Origin: DATLWN01 sp963764315
GTDB taxonomy: Bacteria > Pseudomonadota > Zetaproteobacteria > Mariprofundales > Mariprofundaceae
Direction: 5' to 3'
Assembly: GCA_963764315.1 (NCBI GenBank)
Contig: CAVXSB010000018.1
Location: forward strand, 28,501-92,500
Length of the DNA stretch: 64,000 bases
This document shows positions 27,453 to 37,776 of the stretch, one piece after another. Every line of letters begins with the position of its first letter. Positions within the stretch are counted from its first letter, which is position 1. The position numbers and the translations under genes were made by a program. Below the pieces are notes generated by a model that saw nothing but the letters and a program-made list of their open reading frames with translations, searched no databases and was not told the DNA's origin.

Positions 27453-28084
27453 GGTTGCCAACGGATGAATGCCTCCAGCATGGCCAGCCCTGCGCGCTGG
27501 GATTTTTCGGGGTGGAACTGCACGGCCACGATGTTGTCGCGGCCGATGGCGGCGGTGAACGGGTAGGCGCCGTAGCTGCATGCGGCGAGGATATGCCGTT
27601 GATCATGCGGCACGCAGACATAGGAATGCACGTAATACGCCTGCTGGCCCGCCAGCGGCGCCAGCACCGGGTGTGGCTCGATTTCGGAGGACAGCACGAC
27701 GTCGTTCCAGCCCATATGCGGGATCTTGAATCCCTGCCCGGGATGCGATGCAGGGAAGGGTTTGACGGTGCCGGGGATCAGCCCAAGTCCCTGATAGCGG
27801 CCGAACTCGAACGAGGTGTCCATCAGCACCTGCATGCCCAGGCAGATGCCGAGAAACGGCGTGCCGTCATCGATGCGCTCGACGATCGCCTCGCCCAGGC
27901 CGGTGCGCGTGAGGGCGGCGGCGCAATCGCGGAAGGCCCCGACGCCGGGCAACACGATGCGCGCAGTACCAGCCAGCCCCTCCGGGCTGTCCACCAGGCG
28001 CACGCGGCCGCCCGAGCGCTCCAGGGCCTTGCCCACGGAGTGCAGGTTGCCCATGCCGTAGTTGATCAGTGCGATGTCCGCCAT
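27449..28084 (-). CDS. hisH: Imidazole glycerol phosphate synthase, glutamine amidotransferase subunit
   Basis: Class-I glutamine amidotransferase that feeds ammonia to HisF. The catalytic Cys is in 'FLGICLGMQVL' (about residue 80), with His and Glu in 'IVAVQFHPEKSQ'. The N-terminus MADIALINYGMGNLHSVGKAL is typical, and the length is 211 aa. A 116-bp gap without a gene separates it from hisB upstream. It overlaps hisA by 4 bp. Confidence 0.97.
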   Translation of the reverse strand: MADIALINYGMGNLHSVGKALERSGGRVRLVDSPEGLAGTARIVLPGVGAFRDCAAALTRTGLGEAIVERIDDGTPFLGICLGMQVLMDTSFEFGRYQGLGLIPGTVKPFPASHPGQGFKIPHMGWNDVVLSSEIEPHPVLAPLAGQQAYYVHSYVCVPHDQRHILAACSYGAYPFTAAIGRDNIVAVQFHPEKSQRAGLAMLEAFIRWQP

Positions 28085-28200
28085 ACGTTTATCGATTCCC
28101 GTCTTTCACCTTTTTATCTTGTTGCGAGCGCGCGATTTTGCGTGGTTTCTGCATGCATGTCATGTCTCCACGCCCGGTGCCGGGGACAATAGCTCGCGCC

Positions 28201-28788
28201 TTACAGAGCACCCTTGGTCGAAGGGATGCCCGGCTGGCGGGGGTCCATGGTCACGGCCATGCGCAGTGCCCGGCCGAAGGCCTTGAACGCGGTTTCGATG
28301 ATGTGGTGGTTGTTGGCGCCACGGATCGTGTCCAGGTGCAGGGTGATGCGGCCATGGTTGACCACCGCCTGGAAGAACTCCCGGAACAGGTCGACGTCGA
28401 AATCCCCGACGCGCTCCTTGGGGAAATTCAGGTGGTATTCCAGTCCCGGTCGGCCGGACAGGTCCAGGACCACGCGCGCCAGCGCCTCGTCCAGCGGCAC
28501 ATAGGCGTGTCCGTAGCGGGTGACGCCCTGCTTGTCGCCCAAGGCATCGTGCAGCGCCTCGCCGAGGCAGATGCCGATATCCTCGACGGTGTGGTGGTCG
28601 TCGATCTCGCGATCGCCCTTGGCCTCGATGGTCAGGTCGATCAGTCCGTGCCGGGAGATTTGTTCCAGCATATGGTCAAGGAAGGGGATGGTCGTGCGGA
28701 TGTCCGAGCGTCCACTGCCATCCAGGTTCAGGTCGAGCCGGATGGCGGTTTCCTTCGTCTTTCGTTCGATACTGGCGGTGCGGCTCAT
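28201..28788 (-). CDS. hisB: Imidazoleglycerol-phosphate dehydratase
   Basis: Manganese enzyme that dehydrates imidazole glycerol phosphate. The two His-rich metal motifs are present: 'DLTIEAKGDREIDDHHTVEDIGICLG' and 'NNHHIIETAFKAFGRAL'. With 195 aa it is the monofunctional form, lacking the phosphatase domain of enteric HisB, so histidinol-phosphatase must be encoded elsewhere. It overlaps hisC by 4 bp. Confidence 0.97.
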   Translation of the reverse strand: MSRTASIERKTKETAIRLDLNLDGSGRSDIRTTIPFLDHMLEQISRHGLIDLTIEAKGDREIDDHHTVEDIGICLGEALHDALGDKQGVTRYGHAYVPLDEALARVVLDLSGRPGLEYHLNFPKERVGDFDVDLFREFFQAVVNHGRITLHLDTIRGANNHHIIETAFKAFGRALRMAVTMDPRQPGIPSTKGAL

Positions 28789-29828
28789 ACGAGGACCTCC
28801 TTCAGGGCGTCCAGGAAACGGTTATTCTCTTCCGAGCTGCCGATGGTGACGCGCAGGCATTGGGCGAGCAAGCCGTTCTGGCCGTGCATGTTCTTGATCA
28901 GGACGCCGTGCTGCCTGAGCGCCTCGAATACCGGTGCCGCCTCATGGCCCTTGCCGAGGCGGAACAGCAGGAAGTTGGCCTGCGACGGGAACACCGTCAG
29001 CCCGTCCATGGTGGACATGGCCTTGAACAGGCGCTCGCGTTCCTTCTTGATCTGCGACGCCTGCTCGTCGAACAGCTCCATGTGCTCAAGCAGGAAGTGG
29101 GCGGAATGCTGGGTCAGGCTGTTGATATTGTAAGGCAGGCGGACCTTGTTCAGTTGCGCGATCAGCTCCGGGTCGCCGAGGGCATAGCCCAGACGCAGAC
29201 CGGCCCAACCGAGTTTGGAGAAGGTGCGCAGGACGAGCACGTTCTCCTTGATCTGGTCCGTGTGCGTGCGCTCGGCGAACGGCCGGTAGGCCTCGTCGAT
29301 GACCACCAGGTCGCGCATGTTCTGGGCCACCATATGCACGGACTCCTGCGGCCACAGGTTTCCGGTCGGGTTATTCGGGCAGGCCAGGAAGGCGATGGCG
29401 GCTTTCTCGCGGGCGCATACGTCGAGGAAGGCCTTGCCGTTCAGGCCGAAATTCTTGTCCAGCGGTACCGACGCCACCGGACGCTTCAGCCAGCGGGAGA
29501 TCAGGCCGTACATGACGAAGGTCGGTTCCGGCACCACGCAGGGGCCGGGCTCCGCCGCCATCAGCAGCATCTGGATAATGTCGTCCGAGCCGTTGCCGAG
29601 CAGTACATGCTCGGCCGAAAGCCCGTCCAGTGCCCCGATCTTGGTGCGCAGCTCAAGCATATCGGCATCCGGATAGCGGTTGATGTCCGCACCGGCCATG
29701 GCCTTGGCCCATTCGGCGCGCAGCGCTGCCGGCAGTCCGTATGGATTCTCCATGGCATCAAGCTTAACCATGCCGGCACTGTCCGGCACATGGTAGGCGG
29801 CGAGCGAGCGGATATCGCTACGGATCAT
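28785..29828 (-). CDS. hisC: Histidinol-phosphate aminotransferase
   Basis: Fold-type I PLP aminotransferase converting imidazole acetol phosphate to histidinol phosphate. The PLP lysine is in 'LRTFSKLGWAGLRLGYALG', the nucleotide-ring Asp/Tyr region is 'DEAYRPF', and 'CPNNPTGNLWP' is the conserved Asn loop. 347 aa. It overlaps both hisD (ATGA) and hisB, so these genes are translationally coupled. Confidence 0.96.
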   Translation of the reverse strand: MIRSDIRSLAAYHVPDSAGMVKLDAMENPYGLPAALRAEWAKAMAGADINRYPDADMLELRTKIGALDGLSAEHVLLGNGSDDIIQMLLMAAEPGPCVVPEPTFVMYGLISRWLKRPVASVPLDKNFGLNGKAFLDVCAREKAAIAFLACPNNPTGNLWPQESVHMVAQNMRDLVVIDEAYRPFAERTHTDQIKENVLVLRTFSKLGWAGLRLGYALGDPELIAQLNKVRLPYNINSLTQHSAHFLLEHMELFDEQASQIKKERERLFKAMSTMDGLTVFPSQANFLLFRLGKGHEAAPVFEALRQHGVLIKNMHGQNGLLAQCLRVTIGSSEENNRFLDALKEVLV

Positions 29829-31144
29829 GTTTCATCCTCCGGCGCCAGACTGCGGCCCAGGCGAAGTTCGACCGACAAAGCATGCGCCTGCAGACCCTCG
29901 CGGTGGGCCAGGTGGGCGGCGGCCGGGCCGATGATCTCGACCGCGCGCTTGTTGGCGCGAATGATACTGCTTCGCTTAGTGAAGTCGTAGACGCCAAGCG
30001 GGCTGGAGAAGCGGGCCGTACGGTTCGTCGGCAGCACGTGGTTCGGGCCGGCGATGTAGTCGCCGAGCGCCTCCGGCACATAGTGGCCGAGGAAGATGGC
30101 GCCGGCATGCTTGATGTAGGGCAGCAGCACATCCGGGTCGTCCATGGCCAGCTCCAGGTGTTCGGGGGCGATGCGATTGACTGCCTCCGCGGCGGCGGCC
30201 AGATCGGTGGCAAGGATCAGGGCACCGTGGGTCTCGGCTGCGGCGCGGGCAATGGCGGCACGCGGCAGCGTCTCCAGGTGCTTGGCGATGGCCGCATCCA
30301 CCTCGTCCAGCAATGCGGCATCAGTGGTGATGAAGAAGCTCTGGGCGGCCTCGTCGTGCTCCGCCTGCGACAGGAAGTCCGCGGCCAGCCACGTTGGGTG
30401 CCCGGAGTCGGCGACGACGACGATTTCGGAGGGTCCGGCGATCATGTCGATGCCGCAGGTGCCGAACACCTGCTTTTTGGCGGCTGCTACATACTTGTTG
30501 CCCGGGCCGACGATCTTGTCCACGGCAGGGATGCTCTCGGTACCATGCGCCAAGGCCGCCACCGCCTGGGCCCCGCCGATAGCGAAGCAGCGGCGCACGC
30601 CGCTGATGTGGGCGGCGGCCAGTACCAGCTCGTTGACCTCACCGCCGGGCGTGGGTACGACCATGACGATCTCTTCCACACCCGCGACGCGCGCCGGCAC
30701 CGCGTTCATCAGCACCGAGGACGGGTAGGCGGCCTTGCCGCCCGGCACGTACAGGCCCACGCGGTCGAGCGGCGTGATGCGCATGCCCAGCGTCAGCCCG
30801 GCCTCGTCGGTGTATTGCCAGTTTTCCTGCTTCTGCCGCTCGTGGTAGGCGCGGATGCGCGCCACGGCCAGCTCCAGGGCCTGCCTGTCCTTGTCGCTGA
30901 TATTGCGCCAGGCCTCCTCGAGCCGCTCCCGGGGGATCTCGATGGTTTCGGGCGTGGCGGCCCAGCCGTCGAAGCGGCGGGTGTAATCGCAGACGGCGGC
31001 ATCGCCGCCGGTGCGCACGCTCTCGATGATGTCGGCGACGGTTTGCTGCACATCGGCGCCGGTATCGGTTTCACGCGACAGCAGGGCGTCGAGCTGTTCG
31101 GTAAAGTCGATGTCGGCGGTATTCAGGCGGCGGATGCTGGCCAT
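29825..31144 (-). CDS. hisD: Histidinol dehydrogenase
   Basis: Zinc enzyme that oxidises histidinol to histidine with two NAD+. It contains 'GLYVPGGKAAYPSSVLMNAVPA', 'DKIVGPGNKYVAAAKKQV', 'DMIAGPSEIVVVAD', the zinc-site 'DFLSQAEHDE' and 'NRIAPEHLEL'. At 439 aa it is a standard length. It sits between hisG (13-bp gap) and hisC (4-bp overlap) in the minus-strand operon. Confidence 0.97.
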   Translation of the reverse strand: MASIRRLNTADIDFTEQLDALLSRETDTGADVQQTVADIIESVRTGGDAAVCDYTRRFDGWAATPETIEIPRERLEEAWRNISDKDRQALELAVARIRAYHERQKQENWQYTDEAGLTLGMRITPLDRVGLYVPGGKAAYPSSVLMNAVPARVAGVEEIVMVVPTPGGEVNELVLAAAHISGVRRCFAIGGAQAVAALAHGTESIPAVDKIVGPGNKYVAAAKKQVFGTCGIDMIAGPSEIVVVADSGHPTWLAADFLSQAEHDEAAQSFFITTDAALLDEVDAAIAKHLETLPRAAIARAAAETHGALILATDLAAAAEAVNRIAPEHLELAMDDPDVLLPYIKHAGAIFLGHYVPEALGDYIAGPNHVLPTNRTARFSSPLGVYDFTKRSSIIRANKRAVEIIGPAAAHLAHREGLQAHALSVELRLGRSLAPEDET

Positions 31145-31157
31145 GCGGATGCTCCTG

Positions 31158-31792
31158 TTAGCGGTTCACCGCCCGGCGCAGGCGGTCGATGATGGGTTGG
31201 ATCTGATCTCCCTTTGTGGCGTGGCTGGCCGGATTGACGACCAGGCGACTGGAGATGTCGTACAGGGTGTCCTCCTCGACCAGGCCGTTGGCCTTGAGGG
31301 TGCCGCCGGTGGATACGAGGTCGACGATGCGCTCGGCCATGCCGACCAGCGGCGCGAGCTCCATGGAGCCGTACAGGTGGATAATCTCGGCCTGCACGCC
31401 CTGACTCAGGTAATACTGCTCGGCCAGACGATCGTACTTGGTGGCGATACGGATATGACTGCCGCGCTTGGGCTTGCCCGCATCGACCAGGGCCTTGGGT
31501 CCGGCGATGCACAGCCGGCAGCGGCCGATACCGAGATCCAGCGGTTCGTAGACATGAGGTTGCGCCTCCAGCAGAAGGTCGCGCCCGACGATGCCGAGAT
31601 CGGCTGCTCCCCGCTCGACGTAGGTGGCCACATCGGCGGCGCGGATGATCAGGAAGCGCACGCCGTCCGGGCCGTCCACCATCAGCTTGCGTGTGGTGTT
31701 GACGTCCTCGACCGGGTTCAGGCCGGCCGCTTCGAGCAGTGGCAGGGTCTCTTCGAGGATGCGTCCCTTGGACAGGGCGATGGTCAGCGCGC

Positions 31793-31796
<4 letters not shown>
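31158..31796 (-). CDS. hisG: ATP phosphoribosyltransferase, short form
   Basis: First enzyme of histidine synthesis, joining ATP and PRPP. The 212-aa length and absence of a C-terminal regulatory domain mark the short form, which needs the regulatory subunit HisZ; no hisZ is in this window. Motifs are 'LTIALSKGRILEETLPLL', 'DLGIVGRDLLLE' and the PRPP loop 'VDLVSTGGTLKANGL'. It overlaps murA by 4 bp (ATGA) and leads the his genes. Confidence 0.96.
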
Positions 31797-33082
<1,286 letters not shown>

Positions 33083-33183
33083 GGGAAACTCGTATCATAG
33101 GAATGCCGAAACATAGCCGTTGCGCGCCCGGCGAACAATGAATGCGTGGCATTTTTTTCGCCAAGCCAGCATGCTTTGGCCCC

Positions 33184-34131
33184 ATGTCCGTGTATACAGA
33201 TCTTTCCCGTCCCGACATCACCGCGATTCTAGCCGATTACGATCTGGGGGCCTATCGCCGCCACGAGGGAATCGCTGCCGGCATCGAGAACAGCAACTTC
33301 TTCGTCGACACCGAGGCCGGCCGTTATGTGTTGACCGTGTTCGAACGCATGCAGCCCGAGGAATTGCCGTATTTCATGCGTCTGATGCGCCATCTGGCCT
33401 CCCGCGGGCTTGCCTGCCCGGATGTCATGCTGCGCCGGGATGGTTCACTGCTGTTCGAGATTCACGGCGGGACGGATCGCAAGTGGGGCTGCATCATCTC
33501 GCGCCTGGCCGGCCGTACCCTGGCATGGTTGAACGAGGTCCAGCTGTATGCCGCCGGGCGCGCCTTGGCCTCACTCCACCTGGCGGGTGCGGATTTTGCC
33601 GAGCGTCGCCCGAACCCGACCGGGCTGCCATGGCTGAAATCCCGTATCGAGGCGATGGGAGGCGACGCCGTGGCCCGCTTTGGCAAGGATACGGCGGCAT
33701 TGCTTGCCGACGAACTGGCCTGGCAATGGGAGCGCCGCGAGCGGGACCTGCCGGGTGGGGTCGTGCATGCCGATTACTTCTGCGACAACATCCTGTTCGA
33801 CGGCGATGCGGTGGCCGGGATCATCGATTTTTACTATGCCTGCGACGATGCCTATGCCATGGATATCGCCATCTCCCTGAACGCCCTGGCCGTTTCGATA
33901 TCTCCGGACGGGCAGGATAAGCAGCGCATGGCCATGTTCATGCAGGGCTATGAATCGGTGCGGGCGCTGAATGCGGCCGAGCACGATGCCATGCCTGTAC
34001 TGCTTCGGCTGGCGGCGCTGCGCTTCTGGGTTTCACGCCTTTATGATGCGCTCTACCCGCGCGAGGGGGCCATGACGCAGGTCAAGGATCCGGAGGAGTA
34101 TCGGGCCAAGCTGCAATTTCATCGCGGCTAG
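33184..34131 (+). CDS. thrB: Homoserine kinase (choline-kinase-like fold)
   Basis: Phosphorylates homoserine in threonine synthesis. It belongs to the Pseudomonas-type ThrB with an aminoglycoside/choline kinase fold, unlike the GHMP enzyme of enterics: 'MSVYTDLSRPDI', 'AAGIENSNFFVDTEAGRYVLTVFE', the Brenner motif 'GVVHADYFCDNILFDG' and 'GIIDFYYACDD'. 315 aa. I start at 33184, matching family N-termini; an ATG 14 codons upstream is possible. The product complements lysC and dapB in aspartate-family synthesis. Confidence 0.93.
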   Translation: MSVYTDLSRPDITAILADYDLGAYRRHEGIAAGIENSNFFVDTEAGRYVLTVFERMQPEELPYFMRLMRHLASRGLACPDVMLRRDGSLLFEIHGGTDRKWGCIISRLAGRTLAWLNEVQLYAAGRALASLHLAGADFAERRPNPTGLPWLKSRIEAMGGDAVARFGKDTAALLADELAWQWERRERDLPGGVVHADYFCDNILFDGDAVAGIIDFYYACDDAYAMDIAISLNALAVSISPDGQDKQRMAMFMQGYESVRALNAAEHDAMPVLLRLAALRFWVSRLYDALYPREGAMTQVKDPEEYRAKLQFHRG

Positions 34132-34140
34132 GTCCCGGAG

Positions 34141-34521
34141 CTAGGCGTTATCGCCGTCCGCGGGTGCCTCGGGATATTGGGCGTCCAGGTAGGCTTTCAG
34201 CACCAGGGCGTGGTTGTGCAGCGTGTCCCGGGCGGCATAGAGCAGGGTGACGGTGCAGTGGGATACGGCATCCGTGAGCGAGGTCAGGTCCTGGGGGCGG
34301 GACGCGAGCTCGGCGAGGTAGCGGTGCCTGAACGCATCCCACTTCGCCGGGTCGTGGCCGAACCACCGGCGCAGCTCGCTTGAGGGCGCGGCCTCCCTGG
34401 CCCACAGGTCGATGCGGGCCTCGATCTTCGACAGCCCGCGCGGCCACAACCGGTCGACCAGCACGCGCAGTCCGTCGGCGCATTCGGCCTCGGCATACAC
34501 ACGCTTGATCCGTACCGTCAT
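34141..34521 (-). CDS. DUF488 family protein
   Basis: 126 aa with the DUF488 (YeaO-like) signature: 'RIKRVYAEAECADGLRVLVDRLWPRGLSK', 'WFGHDPAKWDAFRHRYLAEL' and 'VTLLYAARDTLHNHALVL'. The biochemical function is unknown. It lies 6 bp after the ferritin-like gene on the same strand and ends 9 bp from the thrB end, convergent with it. The ferritin pairing hints at a stress or metal context but proves nothing. Confidence 0.88.
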   Translation of the reverse strand: MTVRIKRVYAEAECADGLRVLVDRLWPRGLSKIEARIDLWAREAAPSSELRRWFGHDPAKWDAFRHRYLAELASRPQDLTSLTDAVSHCTVTLLYAARDTLHNHALVLKAYLDAQYPEAPADGDNA

Positions 34522-34527
34522 GTCCCG

Positions 34528-35079
34528 TTATTGACCGATTTCTTCGAGCAGGCTGACCAGATCGTCGGCATGCTCCTCCTCCATGGCGAGGATGGTCTCG
34601 AGCATGCGCCGGGTGGTGGGATCGTCATTGCCCAGATAGGCGACCATCTCGCGGTAGCTGTCGATGGCGATGCGCTCGGCCACCAGATCCTCGCGGATCA
34701 TCTCCAGCAGCGAGTCTCCCTCGACATATTCGGCATGACTGCGCGTCAACAGCCCTTCAGGCGAGAAGTTCGGTTCGCCGCCGAGCTGCACGATGCGCTG
34801 GGCGATCTGGTCGGCATGCACCTGCTCCTCGTTCGCATGCTGCAGGAACTCCTGAGCCGCGCCCTGGGCATTGATGCCGCTGGCCATGAAGTAGTGGCGC
34901 TTGTAGCGCAGCACGCAGACGACCTCGGTGGCCAGTGCCTCGTTGAGCAGTCGTACGACGGTGGTGCGATCGGCCTTGTAGCCCTCGGTGACGGCGCCGT
35001 TCTCGATGTGCTTGCGGGCACGCTTGCGCAGGGTGCGGATGTCGGTCAAAAACGGTGTGTCGCCGGATTTTCTTGCCAT
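34528..35079 (-). CDS. Ferritin-like (bacterioferritin-type) diiron protein
   Basis: 183 aa, a four-helix ferritin-like fold. Putative diiron ligands are the Glu of 'LNEALATEVVCVLRY', the Glu/His of 'HANEEQVHADQIAQ', the Glu of 'EDLVAERIAIDSY' and the Glu/His of 'AMEEEHADDLVSLL', giving the E...ExxH...E...ExxH pattern. Likely functions are iron storage or detoxification. The short basic N-terminal extension is not part of the fold. Upstream on the same strand, 131 bp away, is htpG. Confidence 0.85.
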   Translation of the reverse strand: MARKSGDTPFLTDIRTLRKRARKHIENGAVTEGYKADRTTVVRLLNEALATEVVCVLRYKRHYFMASGINAQGAAQEFLQHANEEQVHADQIAQRIVQLGGEPNFSPEGLLTRSHAEYVEGDSLLEMIREDLVAERIAIDSYREMVAYLGNDDPTTRRMLETILAMEEEHADDLVSLLEEIGQ

Positions 35080-35175
35080 AGACTCTCCTTGGGGAAGTCT
35101 ATGGATTGAAGGCCATGGCCCTTATCCGGTCAAGGGCCATCCGGTCAATGAGAACAGGATTTGCAGGTATGGAAG

Positions 35176-35203
35176 GCCGGCCGAGGGAAGTCCCCCGGCC
35201 GGC
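35176..35203 (-). terminator. GC-rich hairpin downstream of htpG
   Basis: GCCGGCCGAGGG (35176-35187) pairs with CCCCCGGCCGGC (35192-35203) with one mismatch and a 4-nt loop, 7 bp past the htpG stop. The following minus-strand bases begin TTCC rather than a long T-tract, so termination may be partial. Confidence 0.5.
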
Positions 35204-35210
35204 ACAGGCA

Positions 35211-37076
35211 TCAGTCAGCCAGTAGGGCGTTGATGCGGCGTACGAAGCCGGCCGGGTCCTCGGGCAGTGCCCCTTCGGCCAGCAGGGCCTGGTCGAACAG
35301 AATCTGCGCCCAGTCGCCGATCTTCTCCTTGGAACGCATCTTGGCCAGGCGCTGGATCAGGGCGTGATCGGGGTTGATCTCGAGGATCGGTTTCATCTCC
35401 GGCACGTTCTGCCCCGCCTCCTTCAGGATACGCTCGAGGTTGGTGCTGATGTCGAAGGTATCGGAGATCAGGCAGGCTGGTGATTCGGTCAGGCGATTGG
35501 TGATGCGCACGTCCTTGATGCGGTCACCCAGGGCCTCTTTGAGCTTCTCGGCCGCAGGGCCGGCAGCCTTCGCCTTTTCCTCCTGTTCCTGCTTCTCCTC
35601 CTCGCTTTCCTCGCCGATGTCGGACAGGTCGAGCTCGCCCTTGGCGATCGATTTCAGCGCCTTGCCGTCGAATTCGGTCAGGTGCGCGGTCAGCCATTCG
35701 TCGATGCGGTCGGAGAGCAGCAGCACCTCGATGCCCTTCTTTCGGAAGATCTCCAGGTGCGGGCTGTGCTGGGCTGCGGCCAGGGATTCGGCGGTGATGT
35801 AGTAGACCGTATCCTGGCCCGGCTTCATGCGGCCGATGTAGTCGGCCAGCGATACCGACTGGGCCTCATGCTCGGTGGAGGAGAAGCGCAGCAGACCGGC
35901 GATGCGCTCGCGGTTCTCGGTGTCCTCGACGAGGCCTTCCTTCAGGCAGGTGCCGAATTCGTTCCAGAACGTGGCGTAATCCTCGGCCTTGTCCCTGGCT
36001 ATCTCTTCCAGCCAGGTCAGGGCGCGCTTCGTCGCCCCCTTCTTCATGGCCTCCATGGCCGGGCTGTGCTGCAGAATCTCACGGGACACATTCAGCGGCA
36101 GATCGTTCGAGTCGATGACGCCGCGCAGGAAGCGCAGGTAGCGCGGCAGCAGCCTGTCGCTGGCCTCCATGATGAATACGCGGCGCACGTACAGCTTGAC
36201 GCCGTGGCGGGCATCAGACTGCCACAGATCGAACGGCGCATTCTTCGGCAGGTAGAGCAGCAGCGTGTACTCGTACTTGCCTTCCAGCTTCTGGTGCGTC
36301 CAGGCCAGCGGTGGCTCGAAATCGTGGGACACGTGCTTGTAGAAGTTCCCGTAGTCTTCGTCCGAGAGCTCGGATTTCGGGCGCGTCCACAGCGCCGAGG
36401 CCTGATTGACCGTCTCGATCCCTTCCTCTTCGCCCGCCTTGTCCATGCGGATCGGGAACGGGATATGGTCGGCATACTTGTGCACGATGGAACGCAGGCG
36501 CCAGGGATCGAGGAACTCGTCGGCATCCTCGCGCAGGTGCAGGGTGATCTCGGTGCCGCGCGCCGCCTGTTCGACGGTTTCCAGCGTGTACTCGCCGTCG
36601 CCCGCCGATTCCCAGCGCACGCCGTGCTCGGGCTCCATGCCGGCCCGGCGCGTAAACAGCGTGACGCGATCGGCGACCAGGAAGGCGGAGTAGAAGCCGA
36701 CGCCGAACTGGCCGATCAGGTGCGCGTCCTTCTCGCGGTCGCCGGACATCGTCTCGAGGAATTGGCGCGTGCCGGAGCGGGCGATGGTGCCGATGTTGTC
36801 GACGACCTCCTCGCGGCTCATGCCGATGCCGTTGTCGCGCACGGTGATGGTGCGCGCCTCAGTATCTACGGCCACATGCACGTGCAGATCCGCATCGCCC
36901 TCGTACAGACTGTCGTCGGTGGACGCTTCGAAGCGCAGCTTGTCGGCCGCATCCGAGGCATTGGAGATCAGCTCGCGCAGGAAGATCTCCTTGTTCGAGT
37001 ACAGCGAGTGGATCATCAGATCCAGCAGTTGCCTGGCCTCGGCCTGAAAGCTCAGGGTTTCCTTCGTATCGCTCAT
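35211..37076 (-). CDS. htpG: Chaperone HtpG (Hsp90)
   Basis: ATP-dependent Hsp90 chaperone. It has the GHKL ATPase N-terminus 'ELISNASDAADKLRFEA', 'VRDNGIGMSREEVVDNIGTIARSGT' and 'LIGQFGVGFYSAFLVAD', and the middle-domain loop 'YVRRVFIMEASDRLLPRYLRFLRGVIDSNDLPLNVSREILQ'. An acidic, Glu/Lys-rich linker lies near residue 495. Length 621 aa is typical. A sigma-32 promoter lies 31-57 bp upstream, so it belongs to the same heat-shock regulon as dnaK. Confidence 0.98.
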   Translation of the reverse strand: MSDTKETLSFQAEARQLLDLMIHSLYSNKEIFLRELISNASDAADKLRFEASTDDSLYEGDADLHVHVAVDTEARTITVRDNGIGMSREEVVDNIGTIARSGTRQFLETMSGDREKDAHLIGQFGVGFYSAFLVADRVTLFTRRAGMEPEHGVRWESAGDGEYTLETVEQAARGTEITLHLREDADEFLDPWRLRSIVHKYADHIPFPIRMDKAGEEEGIETVNQASALWTRPKSELSDEDYGNFYKHVSHDFEPPLAWTHQKLEGKYEYTLLLYLPKNAPFDLWQSDARHGVKLYVRRVFIMEASDRLLPRYLRFLRGVIDSNDLPLNVSREILQHSPAMEAMKKGATKRALTWLEEIARDKAEDYATFWNEFGTCLKEGLVEDTENRERIAGLLRFSSTEHEAQSVSLADYIGRMKPGQDTVYYITAESLAAAQHSPHLEIFRKKGIEVLLLSDRIDEWLTAHLTEFDGKALKSIAKGELDLSDIGEESEEEKQEQEEKAKAAGPAAEKLKEALGDRIKDVRITNRLTESPACLISDTFDISTNLERILKEAGQNVPEMKPILEINPDHALIQRLAKMRSKEKIGDWAQILFDQALLAEGALPEDPAGFVRRINALLAD

Positions 37077-37106
37077 GACAACCTCCCAAAGATGTGTGTG
37101 CCGTTT

Positions 37107-37133
37107 ATCGGGTCATTGCCGCCGGATTTCAAG
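37107..37133 (-). promoter_or_regulatory. Sigma-32 heat-shock promoter for htpG
   Basis: On the minus strand CTTGAAA (37133-37127), 14 bp, then CCCGAT (37112-37107), pointing to htpG at 37076. The geometry and -35 are identical to the dnaK promoter at 9684-9710, and the -10 has one change. The -35 overlaps the stop of the glycosylase gene. Confidence 0.85.
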
Positions 37134-37662
37134 CCCCCCGTTCGGGCTTCTCCTGCAGATGATCCAGGATGCAGCGCCAGGCGGCGAGCTTCTCGCCAAA
37201 TGTTCGCGCCGCGTGCGCCGGGCTGGTCGAGGGCAGCGTATGGCAGGGAAGTTCCCGCCAGGGACCGGCAAGATACGGTAGTGCGTGGCGGCGGTACAGG
37301 CTGGCCGCGGTGGCCCCGTTGAAATAGACGGCACGGATATGCGCATGTTCCCGGAGGAAGGCGGCGAAATCGTTGGTCTCGACCGAATTGGGCCGGATGG
37401 ATGCATCCAGGCTGCCGGGGCGATGGCAGCGATGCACCACGTCCCACAGTGCCACGCCGTGATTCTGCAGATGCGCTAAGCGTTCGGAGTATGGCTCGGG
37501 GGTATCGAAGCCCAGAAGCTGTCCCATGATTGGCCAGAAGGCATTGCGCGGATGGGCATAGTACTGCAAGGCCGCCAGCGAGGCGGTGCTCGGCATGGAA
37601 CCCAGGATCAGGATGCGCGCATCGGCGCGCGCCACATACGGGAAGCCGGTGTCGGCGGGCAT
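37129..37662 (-). CDS. DNA-deoxyinosine glycosylase (uracil-DNA glycosylase superfamily)
   Basis: 177 aa. The family signature 'ILILGSMPSTASLAALQYYAHPRNAFWPIMGQLLGF' follows the N-terminus, with the hydrolytic-water/Asn region 'HPRNAFW', and the C-terminal loop is 'LPSTSPAHAARTFGEKLAAW'. This matches the hypoxanthine/deoxyinosine glycosylase branch of the UDG fold, which removes deaminated adenine. I choose ATG 37662; an upstream in-frame start at 37704 adds 14 residues outside the fold. It precedes htpG on the same strand. Confidence 0.85.
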   Translation of the reverse strand: MPADTGFPYVARADARILILGSMPSTASLAALQYYAHPRNAFWPIMGQLLGFDTPEPYSERLAHLQNHGVALWDVVHRCHRPGSLDASIRPNSVETNDFAAFLREHAHIRAVYFNGATAASLYRRHALPYLAGPWRELPCHTLPSTSPAHAARTFGEKLAAWRCILDHLQEKPERGA

Positions 37663-37776
37663 GGGGCCAGCGTCGCAGCGATACCCATTGACGGCAAGTC
37701 CCAAACCCGTGAGTAAGAAATCGCCGATTGTAAGCGACTACCGCGCATACCGGCGATATCCGGCATGGAGTATCCT

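Noticed and set aside
28069..31192. Long plus-strand frames opposite hisB, hisC and hisD
   Set aside because: Antisense shadows of intact his genes; composition is typical of complementary frames in GC-rich DNA.
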